A DNA stretch of 64,000 nucleotides from [Pantoea] beijingensis (lineage in GTDB: Bacteria; Pseudomonadota; Gammaproteobacteria; Enterobacterales; Enterobacteriaceae), in contig NZ_CP071409.1 in the NCBI RefSeq assembly GCF_022647505.1, positions 1,178,001-1,242,000 on the forward strand, written 5' to 3'. A model generated the notes under the pieces. It searched no databases. It was not told the DNA's origin and saw nothing but the letters and a program-made list of their open reading frames with translations. A program made the translations under genes and the position numbers. This document shows, piece by piece, positions 29,028 through 38,217 of the stretch. How positions within the stretch are numbered: position 1 is the stretch's first letter; every line of letters begins with the position of its first letter.

Positions 29028-29472
29028 GGGCCGCCAGTAAGGAAAATGCCAGCTGAGAGTGAATAAGCATAATGTCTTATCTTTATATACAGAATTACGC
29101 ATATTGTTTAGAGCTTCCTGTTAAACATATTTAATGTCGTATTCGATAGCATATGTACGTTGGATATATTGTTTTCTCTGCTCTCTTCTCGCTGATAAAA
29201 ACTCCTGCGATAATAACAAGCTTTGAAAGAGTGATTTAATTGGTTGTTATATTAACTCTTTTAAATAACGTGTTTTATTTAATGGTTTTTTATTTATTGA
29301 GGTGAGTTGGCCGTATTTTTCTTCAGAGGTAAATATCTCTTTGAGAAAAACTATTTTTAGTGTAAATCTCAATGTGCTGAATTTTTTATTTTATGTAATC
29401 TACATTCAGCCAAAAAATGACGAATAGCATGAAGGCAAACAATACAGACCAGGATGGTCTTTCGGGAAACCT
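29028..29472. other. AT-rich region between purC and the microcin exporter genes
   Basis: About 440 bases, much richer in A/T than its neighbours, which suggests acquired DNA. It should hold the promoter of the exporter operon. Only weak open frames are seen: plus strand 29302-29427 (GTG start, 41 residues, hydrophobic C-terminal half), plus strand 29417-29509 (30 residues, overlapping the exporter start) and minus strand 29247-29372 (TTG start, 41 residues). None has a double-glycine leader, so no microcin precursor can be called. Confidence 0.5.
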
Positions 29473-30747
29473 ATGTACAGAAGGGAAGCGCTGGACAGTC
29501 GGAAATTAAAATGGCGTGGTAGCGCGATGTTGTTACGTGGTATTCCGTCATGGCTGGTTATGACATTAAGCCTGGTATTTATTATAGCGTTTATGCTGTT
29601 TATTACCGTCGGCAGTTACACGCGACGAGTCAACGTTACGGGGGAAATTACTACCTGGCCCCGCCCGGTTAATGTCTATTCCCAAGTTCAGGGATTTATT
29701 GTTTCCCGATTTGTCACAGAAGGGCAGAGTATTCATAAAGGGGACGCACTTTACCAAATTGATACCAGCAAAAGTACGCGTAGCGGTATTGTCAGCGATA
29801 ACCAGCGTCAGCGCACCGAAGATCAACTTAAACGGATAGCCAGTATTATTTCCCGCCTTGAAGACAATAAACGCGCGACCTTACAAACGCTTTCCGCACA
29901 GAAACAACAATATACCAGTGCACTTACCCGAGGTAATGCCATCATTAGCCAGGCGGAAGAGGGCATCAGAATCATGCGCAAAAATATGGAGAACTACAGC
30001 CGCTATCAAGCGAAAGGGCTGATTAATAAAGATCAATTAACTAATCAGGTGGCGCTCTACTATCAGCAGCAGAGTAACTTGCTGAGTTTGAGTGGGCAAA
30101 ATGAGCAGAATGCGCTGCAGGTGATTGCACTGACGAGTCAGCTTGAAACCCAGGCCGCTGATTTTGATAACCAGATTTACCAGATGGAACTCCAGCGGGA
30201 AGAGTTACAGAAGCAATTAGTGAGCAATGAAGCTGAACAGGAAATGCTGGTGCGCGCTCAGTCCGAAGGCAAAGTCGATTCTCTTAGTGTCACTATTGGG
30301 CAGATGGTTGCTCCCGGTGACAGTCTGCTACAAATCCTGCCTGGTAAGCAGGCGGTTTATTATCTTGTACTCTGGGTCCCCAATGATGCCATTCCTTATC
30401 TTTCCGTTGGCGATCGCGTCAATATTCGTTATGAAGCTTTCCCCGCAGAAAAATTTGGACAGTTCACCGGTTCGATTCATCTGATTGCGCGATCGCCTGC
30501 CACACCGCAGGAAATGGCGATGTATCAGGGGGCACCTAAGCCTGTCCTGGCGACCGCGATCCCCTGGTATAAAGTGATCGTGAAACCGGTAAAACAGCAC
30601 ATTGCCTGGAGTGGCAAAATAATGAACCTTGAAAATGGAATGAAGGCTCAGAGTACGCTGTTTCTTGAAAAGCGGAGAGTCTATCAGTGGATGCTCTCGC
30701 CTTTTTATGACATGAAAAACAGTGCGGTGGGGCCAGTCGATGAATAA
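29473..30747 (+). CDS. cvaA: CvaA/MchE-like microcin secretion adaptor (HlyD family)
   Basis: This is the periplasmic membrane-fusion protein that links an inner-membrane peptide exporter to TolC. The 424-residue protein closely resembles CvaA (microcin V) and MchE (microcin H47). It starts [14 protein letters not shown] and has one membrane span at about 30-50. A lipoyl/barrel region [20 protein letters not shown], a long coiled coil (about 110-250, including [20 protein letters not shown]) and the C-terminal [18 protein letters not shown] follow. The next gene overlaps by eight bases. No precursor or immunity gene is recognised beside it. Confidence 0.92.
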   Translation: MYRREALDSRKLKWRGSAMLLRGIPSWLVMTLSLVFIIAFMLFITVGSYTRRVNVTGEITTWPRPVNVYSQVQGFIVSRFVTEGQSIHKGDALYQIDTSKSTRSGIVSDNQRQRTEDQLKRIASIISRLEDNKRATLQTLSAQKQQYTSALTRGNAIISQAEEGIRIMRKNMENYSRYQAKGLINKDQLTNQVALYYQQQSNLLSLSGQNEQNALQVIALTSQLETQAADFDNQIYQMELQREELQKQLVSNEAEQEMLVRAQSEGKVDSLSVTIGQMVAPGDSLLQILPGKQAVYYLVLWVPNDAIPYLSVGDRVNIRYEAFPAEKFGQFTGSIHLIARSPATPQEMAMYQGAPKPVLATAIPWYKVIVKPVKQHIAWSGKIMNLENGMKAQSTLFLEKRRVYQWMLSPFYDMKNSAVGPVDE

Positions 30748-32842
30748 GTCAGATTTCATCAGAATATTGAGCAAACTGGAGCTTAATATGCGCCGCACGG
30801 TGCCGATGGTACACCAGACTGAATCCTCAGAGTGTGGACTTGCCTGCCTCGCAATGATCAGCAGTCACTATGGCAGAAATATTGACCTTATTACGCTGCG
30901 TCAGCGTTTTAATCTGAATGCGCGCGGTGCCACCCTGGGTGGACTGAAAAATATTGCCACCGATCTTGGCATGATGACTCGGGGGCTGTCACTTGAGCTT
31001 AACCAACTGGTTGATCTCCGACTTCCCTGCATACTCCATTGGGGTTTTAACCACTTTGTGGTGCTGACGCGGGTGAAGAGGAACCGCTTTATTCTGCATG
31101 ATCCGGCTCACGGGCGAAGAACGGTTGGTTTAGCGGAAATGTCCCGGCACTTTACCGGCGTCGCAATGGAAGTTTGGCCCGATGCAGAGTTTACTCAGGA
31201 GACGGTGAAAAATCGCATCCGTTTTGTCACGCTGGTTCGCGGTATACAGGGGCTGAAAGGGGCTTTGATAAAGATTTTCTGCCTTTCACTGGTAATAGAA
31301 ACTATTAATCTGGTGATGCCTGTCGGTACGCAGTTAGTGATGGACCATGCCATTCCAGCGACCGATCGCGGACTGTTGACCCTCCTGTGTTGTGGACTGC
31401 TACTTTTTATCTTGCTGCGTGCGGCTGTCAGCATGGTGCGTGCTTTATCTTCACTGGTGCTGGAAACGCTTATCAGCATTCAGTGGCAGGCGGGCTTGCT
31501 GTCGCATCTGCTTCAACTGCCGCTAAACTGGTTTGAGAGACGAAAAATGGGGGATATTCAGTCCCGATTTGGCTCTCTTGAGTTGTTGCAAAGCCTTTTT
31601 ACCACCAGCCTGATTGGTTCCATGATGGACATCATTATGGTCAGCGGCGTGTTGGTCATGATGGTGTTATACGGCGGATATTTGACCTGGATTGTCCTTG
31701 GTTTCACTGCACTCTATATTGCAATCCGGTTGCTGACCTACGGCTATTACCGCCAGATGTCTGAGGAGTCATTGGTACGTAGCGCGCGCACGCATTCCTA
31801 TTTTATGGAGACGCTGTATGGCATTGCGACGGTAAAAATGCAGGGGCTCAGTGAACGGCGCAGCGAGCACTGGCTCAATCTCGAAGCGGAAACTATCAAC
31901 ACAGGTATCCGAGTGACCAGAATGGATCTGCTGTTTGGCGGACTTAATACCCTGATCGCAACCTGTGAACAGACGCTGATCCTGTGGCTGGGAGCCAGCA
32001 TGGTGATGGATAATCTGATGACCATCGGAATGTTTATCGCCTTTTCCTCATTTCGTGAGCAATTTTCTGACCGGATGGCTTCTTTGGTCAACTTTCTGTT
32101 GCAGTTACGCATGATGAGCCTGCATAACGAACGTATAGCTGATATTGCATTAAATAGACGGGAGAACAGAAAACCCGATATTTATTATGAAAGCGGTGTG
32201 AAGCCTGTATCGCTGGAGATTAAAAATCTCAGTTACCGCTATGACAAACAATCCGCACCGGTATTCTCTCCTCTCAATATCCATATTTCACCAGGTGAGA
32301 GTGTTGCGATCACCGGCCCGTCGGGAGCGGGTAAGACAACATTGATGAAAGTACTTTGCGGCTTACTTGAACCCGACGCTGGTCAGGTCATCGTAGAGGG
32401 AATAGATATACAGCAGTTGGGGATGAATAATTATCGCAGAATGACGGGCTGTGTCATGCAGGATGACCGCTTATTTTCCGGTTCCGTACGCGAAAATATT
32501 TGCGGATTTTCCAACGATGTTGACGAAAACTGGATGATAGCCTGTGCTCAGGCCAGCTATATACATGATGTGATTGTCGCAATGCCGATGGGCTACGATA
32601 CCTTGATCGGTGAATTAGGCGAAGGGCTTTCAGGCGGACAAAAACAGCGTGTTTTTATTGCGCGGGCACTCTACCGTAAGCCCGGTATTCTGTTTATGGA
32701 TGAGGCAACAAGCGCACTGGATAAAGACAGCGAAATATTTGTGAATCAGGCAATCAAACAGATGAATATTACTCGAATAATTATTGCACACCGGGCATCG
32801 ACCCTTGCCTCTGCTGACAGAGTCATTGTGTTGAATGGCTGA
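30740..32842 (+). CDS. cvaB: CvaB/MchF-like peptidase-containing microcin exporter
   Basis: A peptidase-containing ABC transporter of 700 residues from the ATG at 30740 (CvaB 698). The N-terminal C39 domain should cut a double-glycine leader from its cargo and keeps all catalytic residues at the CvaB positions: Cys-32 ([13 protein letters not shown]), His-105 (WGFNHFVVL) and Asp-121 (ILHDPAHG). The membrane domain spans about 165-440. The ATPase has [31 protein letters not shown] and [11 protein letters not shown]. It appears intact and functional, which implies a cargo peptide encoded elsewhere or too small to recognise. Confidence 0.94.
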   Translation: MNKSDFIRILSKLELNMRRTVPMVHQTESSECGLACLAMISSHYGRNIDLITLRQRFNLNARGATLGGLKNIATDLGMMTRGLSLELNQLVDLRLPCILHWGFNHFVVLTRVKRNRFILHDPAHGRRTVGLAEMSRHFTGVAMEVWPDAEFTQETVKNRIRFVTLVRGIQGLKGALIKIFCLSLVIETINLVMPVGTQLVMDHAIPATDRGLLTLLCCGLLLFILLRAAVSMVRALSSLVLETLISIQWQAGLLSHLLQLPLNWFERRKMGDIQSRFGSLELLQSLFTTSLIGSMMDIIMVSGVLVMMVLYGGYLTWIVLGFTALYIAIRLLTYGYYRQMSEESLVRSARTHSYFMETLYGIATVKMQGLSERRSEHWLNLEAETINTGIRVTRMDLLFGGLNTLIATCEQTLILWLGASMVMDNLMTIGMFIAFSSFREQFSDRMASLVNFLLQLRMMSLHNERIADIALNRRENRKPDIYYESGVKPVSLEIKNLSYRYDKQSAPVFSPLNIHISPGESVAITGPSGAGKTTLMKVLCGLLEPDAGQVIVEGIDIQQLGMNNYRRMTGCVMQDDRLFSGSVRENICGFSNDVDENWMIACAQASYIHDVIVAMPMGYDTLIGELGEGLSGGQKQRVFIARALYRKPGILFMDEATSALDKDSEIFVNQAIKQMNITRIIIAHRASTLASADRVIVLNG

Positions 32843-33071
32843 TACGTTGTCTCCTGGTCTGCGTAACGCAGATACGGTGTAAATTCTCCACCGGGACTTC
32901 GCGGGGCAGGGAAGCATGGACATTGAGTACGAATATCGGGATGACGTTTGCAATACAGCAATAAACCTCCGCCTTGGTTATGTAAGGCACACACGCCTTT
33001 TCTGGTTATTCATCTCCGGCCCGACTAAAATCATCACCATCAAATGAATATGATAGGGACAGGAGCAAGTT

Positions 33072-33929
33072 ATGCGCTGGCAAGGGCGTCGCGAAAGTGA
33101 CAATGTCGAGGATCGTCGTAATCAGTCGCCATCAATGGGCGGTGGCCGTATACGTATTCCGCGTGGTAAAGGCGGTATTGTTTTATTAATTGTTGTCGCC
33201 GTTGCGGGTTTTTACGGCTACGATTTAACGCCGTTGCTGACGGGTGAACAGCCCGGATCCCCGCAGACCTCACAGCAACGCATCTCTCCTCAGGATGATG
33301 AAGCGGCAAAATTTACCTCGGTTATTCTGGCGACAACCGAGGATACCTGGCAGAAAATTTTTAAACAGATGAATAAGCCCTGGCAAGCGCCAAAGCTGGT
33401 GATGTACCGCGGTGCAACCCTAACCGGCTGCGGCACGGGCCAGTCAGTGATGGGGCCATTTTATTGCCCTGCTGACCAGACTGTTTATATCGATCTCTCC
33501 TTTTACGATGAGATGAAAAATAAACTTGGTGCCGGGGGCGATTTCGCCCAGGGATATGTTATCGCTCATGAAGTGGGACACCACGTCCAAAAGCTGTTAG
33601 GCATTGAGCCCAAAGTCCGTCAGATGCAGCAGGGTGCTTCACAGACGCAGGTGAATCAGCTATCGGTGAAAATGGAATTGCAGGCCGATTGCTTTGCCGG
33701 CGTGTGGGGCCACTATATGGAACAGCAGCAGGTGCTGGAAGCGGGGGATTTGCAAGAGGCGTTGAATGCGGCTGAAGCCATCGGCGACGATCGCTTACAG
33801 CAGCAGAGCCAGGGGCGCGTAGTGCCGGATAGTTTCACTCATGGTACTTCACAGCAGCGTTACAGTTGGTTTAAACGCGGCTTTGACGGTGGCGATCCGG
33901 GTCAGTGTAATACCTTTGCCAGTCGCTAA
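33072..33929 (+). CDS. ypfJ: Zinc metallopeptidase family protein YpfJ
   Basis: YpfJ is a membrane-anchored protein of the neutral zinc metallopeptidase family (YpfJ/KPN family); its physiological substrate is unknown. The 285-residue protein opens [17 protein letters not shown] as in E. coli. One membrane span lies at about 34-50, and the zinc motif HEVGH is at 166-170 in the context [17 protein letters not shown]. The C-terminal region [18 protein letters not shown] is well conserved. In E. coli it follows purC; here the microcin exporter lies between. tmcA follows by three bases. Confidence 0.93.
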   Translation: MRWQGRRESDNVEDRRNQSPSMGGGRIRIPRGKGGIVLLIVVAVAGFYGYDLTPLLTGEQPGSPQTSQQRISPQDDEAAKFTSVILATTEDTWQKIFKQMNKPWQAPKLVMYRGATLTGCGTGQSVMGPFYCPADQTVYIDLSFYDEMKNKLGAGGDFAQGYVIAHEVGHHVQKLLGIEPKVRQMQQGASQTQVNQLSVKMELQADCFAGVWGHYMEQQQVLEAGDLQEALNAAEAIGDDRLQQQSQGRVVPDSFTHGTSQQRYSWFKRGFDGGDPGQCNTFASR

Positions 33930-33932
33930 AGC

Positions 33933-35933
33933 ATGATGGATCTGGAGCAACTGACCGCTGAGATGCAGCAAAAAGGCGTGCGACGGTTGGTGGTCATCAG
34001 CGGTGAACGCGATTGGTGTCAGCAGCAGGCCCTGCGCTGGATAACGCCACTTGCCGGTGACTGGCTATGGGTCGGTGAGGCATCGCAACGTTCACTTCAG
34101 TGTAAGCCATCGGCGGTGCGCACTCTACTTGGCCGCGAGTTCCGCCATGCAGTATTCGATGCACGCGATGGTTTTCACGCCGAAGCCTTTGCTGTGCTGG
34201 CGGGTACCCTTGTCGCGGGGAGCTGGCTGGTGCTACTGGTTCCTGCATGGCACCGCTGGTCAGAGCAACCTGATAGTGATTCTTTGCGCTGGAATAGTCT
34301 TTCCCGGCCTGTCGCCTCGCCAAATTTTATCCGTCATCTGCAACAGCACATTGCCGACGATCCTGCGGTGCTGGTGTTACAGCAATCGGCTCCCTTTTCG
34401 CTGACGACACTGAATGCGCTACCTGACTGGCAACCCAATGCAGGAGAGCAGCAGCAGCGTGTGCTGGCGGCATTACTCGCTTTGCCTGTGGGGGTATCGG
34501 TGCTGACGGCACCCCGGGGGCGCGGGAAGTCTGCGCTAGCCGGGATGCTTGTACAGCGTTGGCCAGGCCCGTGTTGGGTAACGGCACCAGCAAAGGTTTC
34601 GACCGAGGTGTTAGCCCATTTTGCCGGCGAGGCCTTTACGTTTTTTGCACCGGATACGTTGCTGGCTCACTGTGAAAAGCATCCTCCCACGGAGATTGAT
34701 TGGCTGCTGATAGACGAAGCTGCTGCAATCCCTACTCCGATACTGCAGCGATTGTTGCGCTACTTCCCGCGTATACTCTTAACCACGACCGTACAGGGCT
34801 ACGAGGGGACCGGGCGAGGATTTTTATTAAAGTTCTGCGCTGCGCTGCCTGCACCACGTTTTTTTACGCTGGATGCACCGCAGCGTTGGGCGACAGACGA
34901 TCCCCTTGAAGCTTTTATCAATCGTAGCCTGCTGTTGACCGAACCCGAGATTGTGCCGCGTCAAGGGGCATTGCGCTATCAGCGTCTTGAGCAGCAGCAG
35001 TGGAAGGATCACTCGGTGACGTTAAGTGCACTCTATCAACTGCTTACCAGCGCGCATTACCGAACGTCACCGCTCGATTTGCGCCGGATGATGGATGCTC
35101 AGGGCATGCATTTTATTGCTGGTCAGGAGGGTGAACAGGTGTGTGCTGCGCTTTGGCTGGTCGATGAAGGCGGGCTTTCAGCCGATCTTTCCGACGCTAT
35201 TTGGGCGGGGTTACGTCGTCCACGGGGGAATCTGGTCGCTCAGTCGTTAGCGGCTCACGCCGGTTTTCCTGAAGCGGCGCAGATGCATTCCCGACGCGTT
35301 AGCCGTATTGCCATCGCACCTCACCGTCGACGTCAGGGAGTTGGACTGCATTTGCTACAGCAAGCGCAGGAAAATACGTCCCATCTCGATTTCCTTTCCG
35401 TGAGTTTTGGCTATACCGAACCGCTTTGGCGTTTTTGGCAGCGTTGCGGTTTTGAACTGGTGCGAATAGGTAGCCAGCGTGAGGCAAGCAGCGGCTGTTA
35501 TACGGCAATGGCGCTATTGCCGCTAAGCCAGGCAGGAGATAAGTTGGTTCAGCGCGCCACGCAGCAGTTAAGCCGTGATTTTTACTGGCTGCGTCATCAT
35601 ATTGATGAACCTTTGCCGATAGCGATTGATGATAAACAGGATTTCAGGCAACAGGACTGGCACTCGCTGGCCGGTTTTGCTTTTGCTCAGCGTCCCTTTG
35701 AGGCTAGTTTGCCTGCGCTTGCACGTCTGCTTAATGTAACCGAGCTGGCACTGCCCGCATTGCGTGGTGCAGTTGGCGGAAGTAAAGGGGATGATACGTT
35801 AATCGATCAGCTTAACCTTACAGGACGTAAAGCTTTACTGGCATGCTGGCGACGGGAAGCGCGGCAGGCGCTGTATGCGTATGATGAACCTCAGGCCAAA
35901 ACGTGGCAGGAGCGCATCGCGCTGTTGCTATAA
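33933..35933 (+). CDS. tmcA: tRNA(Met) cytidine acetyltransferase TmcA
   Basis: TmcA makes N4-acetylcytidine at the wobble position of elongator tRNA-Met using acetyl-CoA and ATP. The 666-residue protein (E. coli 671) has an RNA-helicase-like module with P-loop APRGRGKSALAGML (about 190) and Walker B WLLIDEAAAIPTP. A GNAT acetyltransferase module (about 400-530) follows, with VSRIAIAPHRRRQGVGLHLL and SFGYTEPLWRFWQRCGF. A second ATG one codon downstream is equally possible. It is three bases behind ypfJ; the E. coli neighbour ypfH is missing. Confidence 0.95.
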   Translation: MMDLEQLTAEMQQKGVRRLVVISGERDWCQQQALRWITPLAGDWLWVGEASQRSLQCKPSAVRTLLGREFRHAVFDARDGFHAEAFAVLAGTLVAGSWLVLLVPAWHRWSEQPDSDSLRWNSLSRPVASPNFIRHLQQHIADDPAVLVLQQSAPFSLTTLNALPDWQPNAGEQQQRVLAALLALPVGVSVLTAPRGRGKSALAGMLVQRWPGPCWVTAPAKVSTEVLAHFAGEAFTFFAPDTLLAHCEKHPPTEIDWLLIDEAAAIPTPILQRLLRYFPRILLTTTVQGYEGTGRGFLLKFCAALPAPRFFTLDAPQRWATDDPLEAFINRSLLLTEPEIVPRQGALRYQRLEQQQWKDHSVTLSALYQLLTSAHYRTSPLDLRRMMDAQGMHFIAGQEGEQVCAALWLVDEGGLSADLSDAIWAGLRRPRGNLVAQSLAAHAGFPEAAQMHSRRVSRIAIAPHRRRQGVGLHLLQQAQENTSHLDFLSVSFGYTEPLWRFWQRCGFELVRIGSQREASSGCYTAMALLPLSQAGDKLVQRATQQLSRDFYWLRHHIDEPLPIAIDDKQDFRQQDWHSLAGFAFAQRPFEASLPALARLLNVTELALPALRGAVGGSKGDDTLIDQLNLTGRKALLACWRREARQALYAYDEPQAKTWQERIALLL

Positions 35934-36042
35934 CGCCGGATTAATGCCGTCTCCCCCGGATTTAGCCGTGCTGGCGAAGGGGATGGCGGTATAAAGCCGG
36001 GCAAGGTGAGGCTCTCAGTGGTACAATATTACGGTTAAAACA

Positions 36043-36074
36043 CGTAATGGTCGGAAATGAATTTCCGGCCATTA
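36043..36074 (-). terminator. Stem-loop after the dapE-ypfN operon
   Basis: GTAATGG-T-CGGAA pairs with TTCCG-G-CCATTAC across a six-base loop, and on the minus strand GTGTTTT follows. It lies just downstream of ypfN and can also serve the convergent tmcA. Confidence 0.65.
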
Positions 36075-36090
36075 CGCCAGATAAGGATCG

Positions 36091-36279
36091 CTATTTCTTT
36101 TTAGGCCAGTCGTCCTCATCATCCCACTTATCGTTAAAATCACGGTGGGGCGGCAGATCGGGTTTATTCGCCATGAATTTTTTATGATCGATGCGTTTGA
36201 GATCTTTGTAGACATTCATCAACACACCCACCATCAATACAATCACTAAAATCCACCAGTACTCTTTAAACCATTCCAT
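36091..36279 (-). CDS. ypfN: UPF0370 small membrane protein YpfN
   Basis: A 62-residue protein with one membrane span ([17 protein letters not shown], about 8-24) and a charged Asp/Lys/Trp-rich tail ([16 protein letters not shown]), typical of UPF0370. E. coli YpfN has 66 residues and sits in the same place after dapE. The function is unknown. Its frame starts 22 bases after dapE ends, so cotranscription with dapE is likely. Confidence 0.9.
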   Translation of the reverse strand: MEWFKEYWWILVIVLMVGVLMNVYKDLKRIDHKKFMANKPDLPPHRDFNDKWDDEDDWPKKK

Positions 36280-36301
36280 GCTACGTTCTCCCGAGTCATG
36301 C

Positions 36302-37429
36302 TTATGCGAGCAGTTGTTCCATTATGCGCTGATACATGCGGCTAAGCAGCTGCAGATCCGCAGCCTTAACGCATTCATTGATTTTATGAATGGTGGCGTT
36401 CACCGGACCCAGTTCAACAACCTGTGCGCCCATGCGGGCAATAAAACGTCCGTCGGAGGTGCCGCCGGTCGTCAGTAGCTGCGGCTTAATTTCATTATAG
36501 TGCTCAATGGCATTCACTACCGCATCAACCAGTTTACCGCGCGATGTCAGGAAAGGCTGACCCGACAGTTTCCACTCAAGGGTATAGCGCAACTGATGCT
36601 TTTCCAGCAGCGCGTCGACACGCTGTTTAATCATCTCATCGGTGAGTTCGGTGCTGAACCGGAAGTTGAACTGAACAAAAAGCTCGCCGGGAATAACATT
36701 ATTGCTGCCGGTACCGGCCTGTACGTTGGCAATTTGCATGCTGGTTGGTGGAAAAAATTCGTTCCCCCGATCCCACTCAATTGCGACAAGTTCATTCAAG
36801 GCCGGTAGGGCGCGATGTACTGGATTATCCGCCAGGTGCGGATAGGCAACATGGCCTTGTACGCCATGTATCGTCAGGTTGGCCGTTATTGAACCACGAC
36901 GACCATTTTTCACCACATCACCCACGATTTCCGTACTGGAAGGCTCTCCAACCAGACAATAATCCAGGCGCTCGTTGCGCGCCATCAGCTGTTCCACAAC
37001 TTTCACCGTACCGTTTGTGGCGCTGGCTTCTTCATCGGAGGTAATCAAAAACGCCAGGCGGCCGGTGTGGTTAGGGTTGGCTGCAACAAAACGTTCAGCG
37101 GCAACCACCATTGCTGCCAGTGAGCCTTTCATATCTGCAGTACCGCGACCAAACAGCATTCCGTCACGGATAACGGGTTCAAAAGGGGGATTATTCCAGC
37201 GGCTGGCATCGCCAGTGGGGACCACGTCAGTATGTCCGGCAAAGGCCAGGGTTTCCCCCTGACCGCGCCATGCCCAAAAATTCAGCGTGTCATCGATGTT
37301 CATCGTTTCTACCGTGAAGCCAACCGCCTGTAATCGGGCGATCATAATGGCCTGGCATCCTGCATCATCCGGGCTGAGGGAAGGGCGACGAATAAGCTGC
37401 TGCGTCAGCTCAATGACCGGACAGAACAT
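36302..37429 (-). CDS. dapE: Succinyl-diaminopimelate desuccinylase DapE
   Basis: DapE removes succinate from N-succinyl-LL-diaminopimelate on the route to meso-DAP and lysine. I start it at 37429 ([15 protein letters not shown]), which gives 375 residues as in E. coli and has AGGAG upstream; the longer frame runs back into yffB. The M20 dizinc motifs are intact: [32 protein letters not shown] and the late His in NATIHKINE. The gene begins one base after yffB ends, forming the operon yffB-dapE-ypfN. Confidence 0.97.
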   Translation of the reverse strand: MFCPVIELTQQLIRRPSLSPDDAGCQAIMIARLQAVGFTVETMNIDDTLNFWAWRGQGETLAFAGHTDVVPTGDASRWNNPPFEPVIRDGMLFGRGTADMKGSLAAMVVAAERFVAANPNHTGRLAFLITSDEEASATNGTVKVVEQLMARNERLDYCLVGEPSSTEIVGDVVKNGRRGSITANLTIHGVQGHVAYPHLADNPVHRALPALNELVAIEWDRGNEFFPPTSMQIANVQAGTGSNNVIPGELFVQFNFRFSTELTDEMIKQRVDALLEKHQLRYTLEWKLSGQPFLTSRGKLVDAVVNAIEHYNEIKPQLLTTGGTSDGRFIARMGAQVVELGPVNATIHKINECVKAADLQLLSRMYQRIMEQLLA

Positions 37430-37430
37430 A

Positions 37431-37814
37431 TTATGACTTCTCCTGAATAAACTGCTGATAAGTGGATTCGCTAAAACCCAGCAGCATAGAGCCCTCCGCG
37501 GCGCAGAGCAATGGGCGTTTAATGATTGCAGGGTGTTCCAGCATAAGATCGCGTGCTGCCCCGGCGCTATTAACGGCGTTGCGCTGCTCATCGCTTAACT
37601 TACGCCAGGTCGTACCCCGGGTGTTTAACAGCGGCTCATAACCCAGTTGATCAATAAAAGTTTGTAACAGCGCGGCATTCAGCCCGTCGACGCGGTAATC
37701 GTGAAACCGGTAGGCGATGTTTTGACCTTCCAGAAATTTCCGCGCTTTTTTAATGGTGTCGCAGTTTTTGATGCCATACAGGATCAATGTGTCGGTCTCT
37801 TTTACATCCGTCAT
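37431..37814 (-). CDS. yffB: ArsC/Spx-family protein YffB
   Basis: A thioredoxin-fold protein of the ArsC/Spx family with 127 residues (E. coli YffB 118; the extra residues are an N-terminal MTDVKETD extension). It has a single active-region Cys in [19 protein letters not shown] and the conserved stretch [12 protein letters not shown]. YffB is reported to bind glutathione and is not an efficient arsenate reductase; its function is unsettled. I chose the ATG at 37814, with GGAG upstream. It is the second ArsC-fold gene here, distinct from yfgD. Confidence 0.9.
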   Translation of the reverse strand: MTDVKETDTLILYGIKNCDTIKKARKFLEGQNIAYRFHDYRVDGLNAALLQTFIDQLGYEPLLNTRGTTWRKLSDEQRNAVNSAGAARDLMLEHPAIIKRPLLCAAEGSMLLGFSESTYQQFIQEKS

Positions 37815-38038
37815 TAAACGCTCCTCTTTATAGATTACACCTGATTTCAGCGTGTTGCCCCACGCCTCATCATCCGAATCGTTCCGATAAGTTGATGGCC
37901 AACATAAGTGTGCGCAATAACACAAAACGTAAAACCGACATGATTTTACAGCAGTTTGCCGCCCTGTATGACCCCTGACCCCTATTCATTTGAGAAAAAG
38001 GGGCGCGTATACTTGGTCAGATAACATGAGGGCATATG

Positions 38039-38098
38039 ATGATTGATACAGAGTTAGGGCACTGGAAAGATTTTATTGAAGCCATGCTGCGCAAATAA
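38039..38098 (+). CDS. ypfM: Small protein YpfM, 19 residues
   Basis: The frame MIDTELGHWKDFIEAMLRK is nearly identical to the E. coli small protein YpfM (I recall MIERELGNWKDFIEVMLRK) and sits in the same place between yffB and acrD. GAGGG lies six bases before the chosen ATG; another ATG one codon upstream is too close to it. The sequence can form an amphipathic helix. The function is unknown. A strong stem-loop follows after about 60 bases. Confidence 0.9.
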   Translation: MIDTELGHWKDFIEAMLRK

Positions 38099-38158
38099 TT
38101 GTCTGACCACGATGATGGGGCAGTCTGGTTGTTGACTGGGTTTATCGCAAAGGAAAGC

Positions 38159-38194
38159 AAGATAAGGAGCATCGTTGTGCTCCTTATCTTATTT
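38159..38194. terminator. Bidirectional terminator between ypfM and acrD
   Basis: AAGATAAGGAGCA pairs with TGCTCCTTATCTT over a short loop and is followed by ATTTGTT. It lies between convergent ypfM and acrD. Confidence 0.8.
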
Positions 38195-38217
38195 GTTCCG
38201 GTTCATTCGGAGCCAGC

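Noticed and set aside
29247..29372. Minus-strand TTG-started frame of 41 codons upstream of the exporter genes
   Set aside because: The region is AT-rich and the Lys/Asn/Leu-rich translation is what chance would give; no ribosome-binding site or leader motif was found.
36302..37591. Longer dapE start giving 429 residues
   Set aside because: The extra 54 residues overlap yffB and are not DapE-like; the start at 37429 gives the family length and has a good ribosome-binding site.
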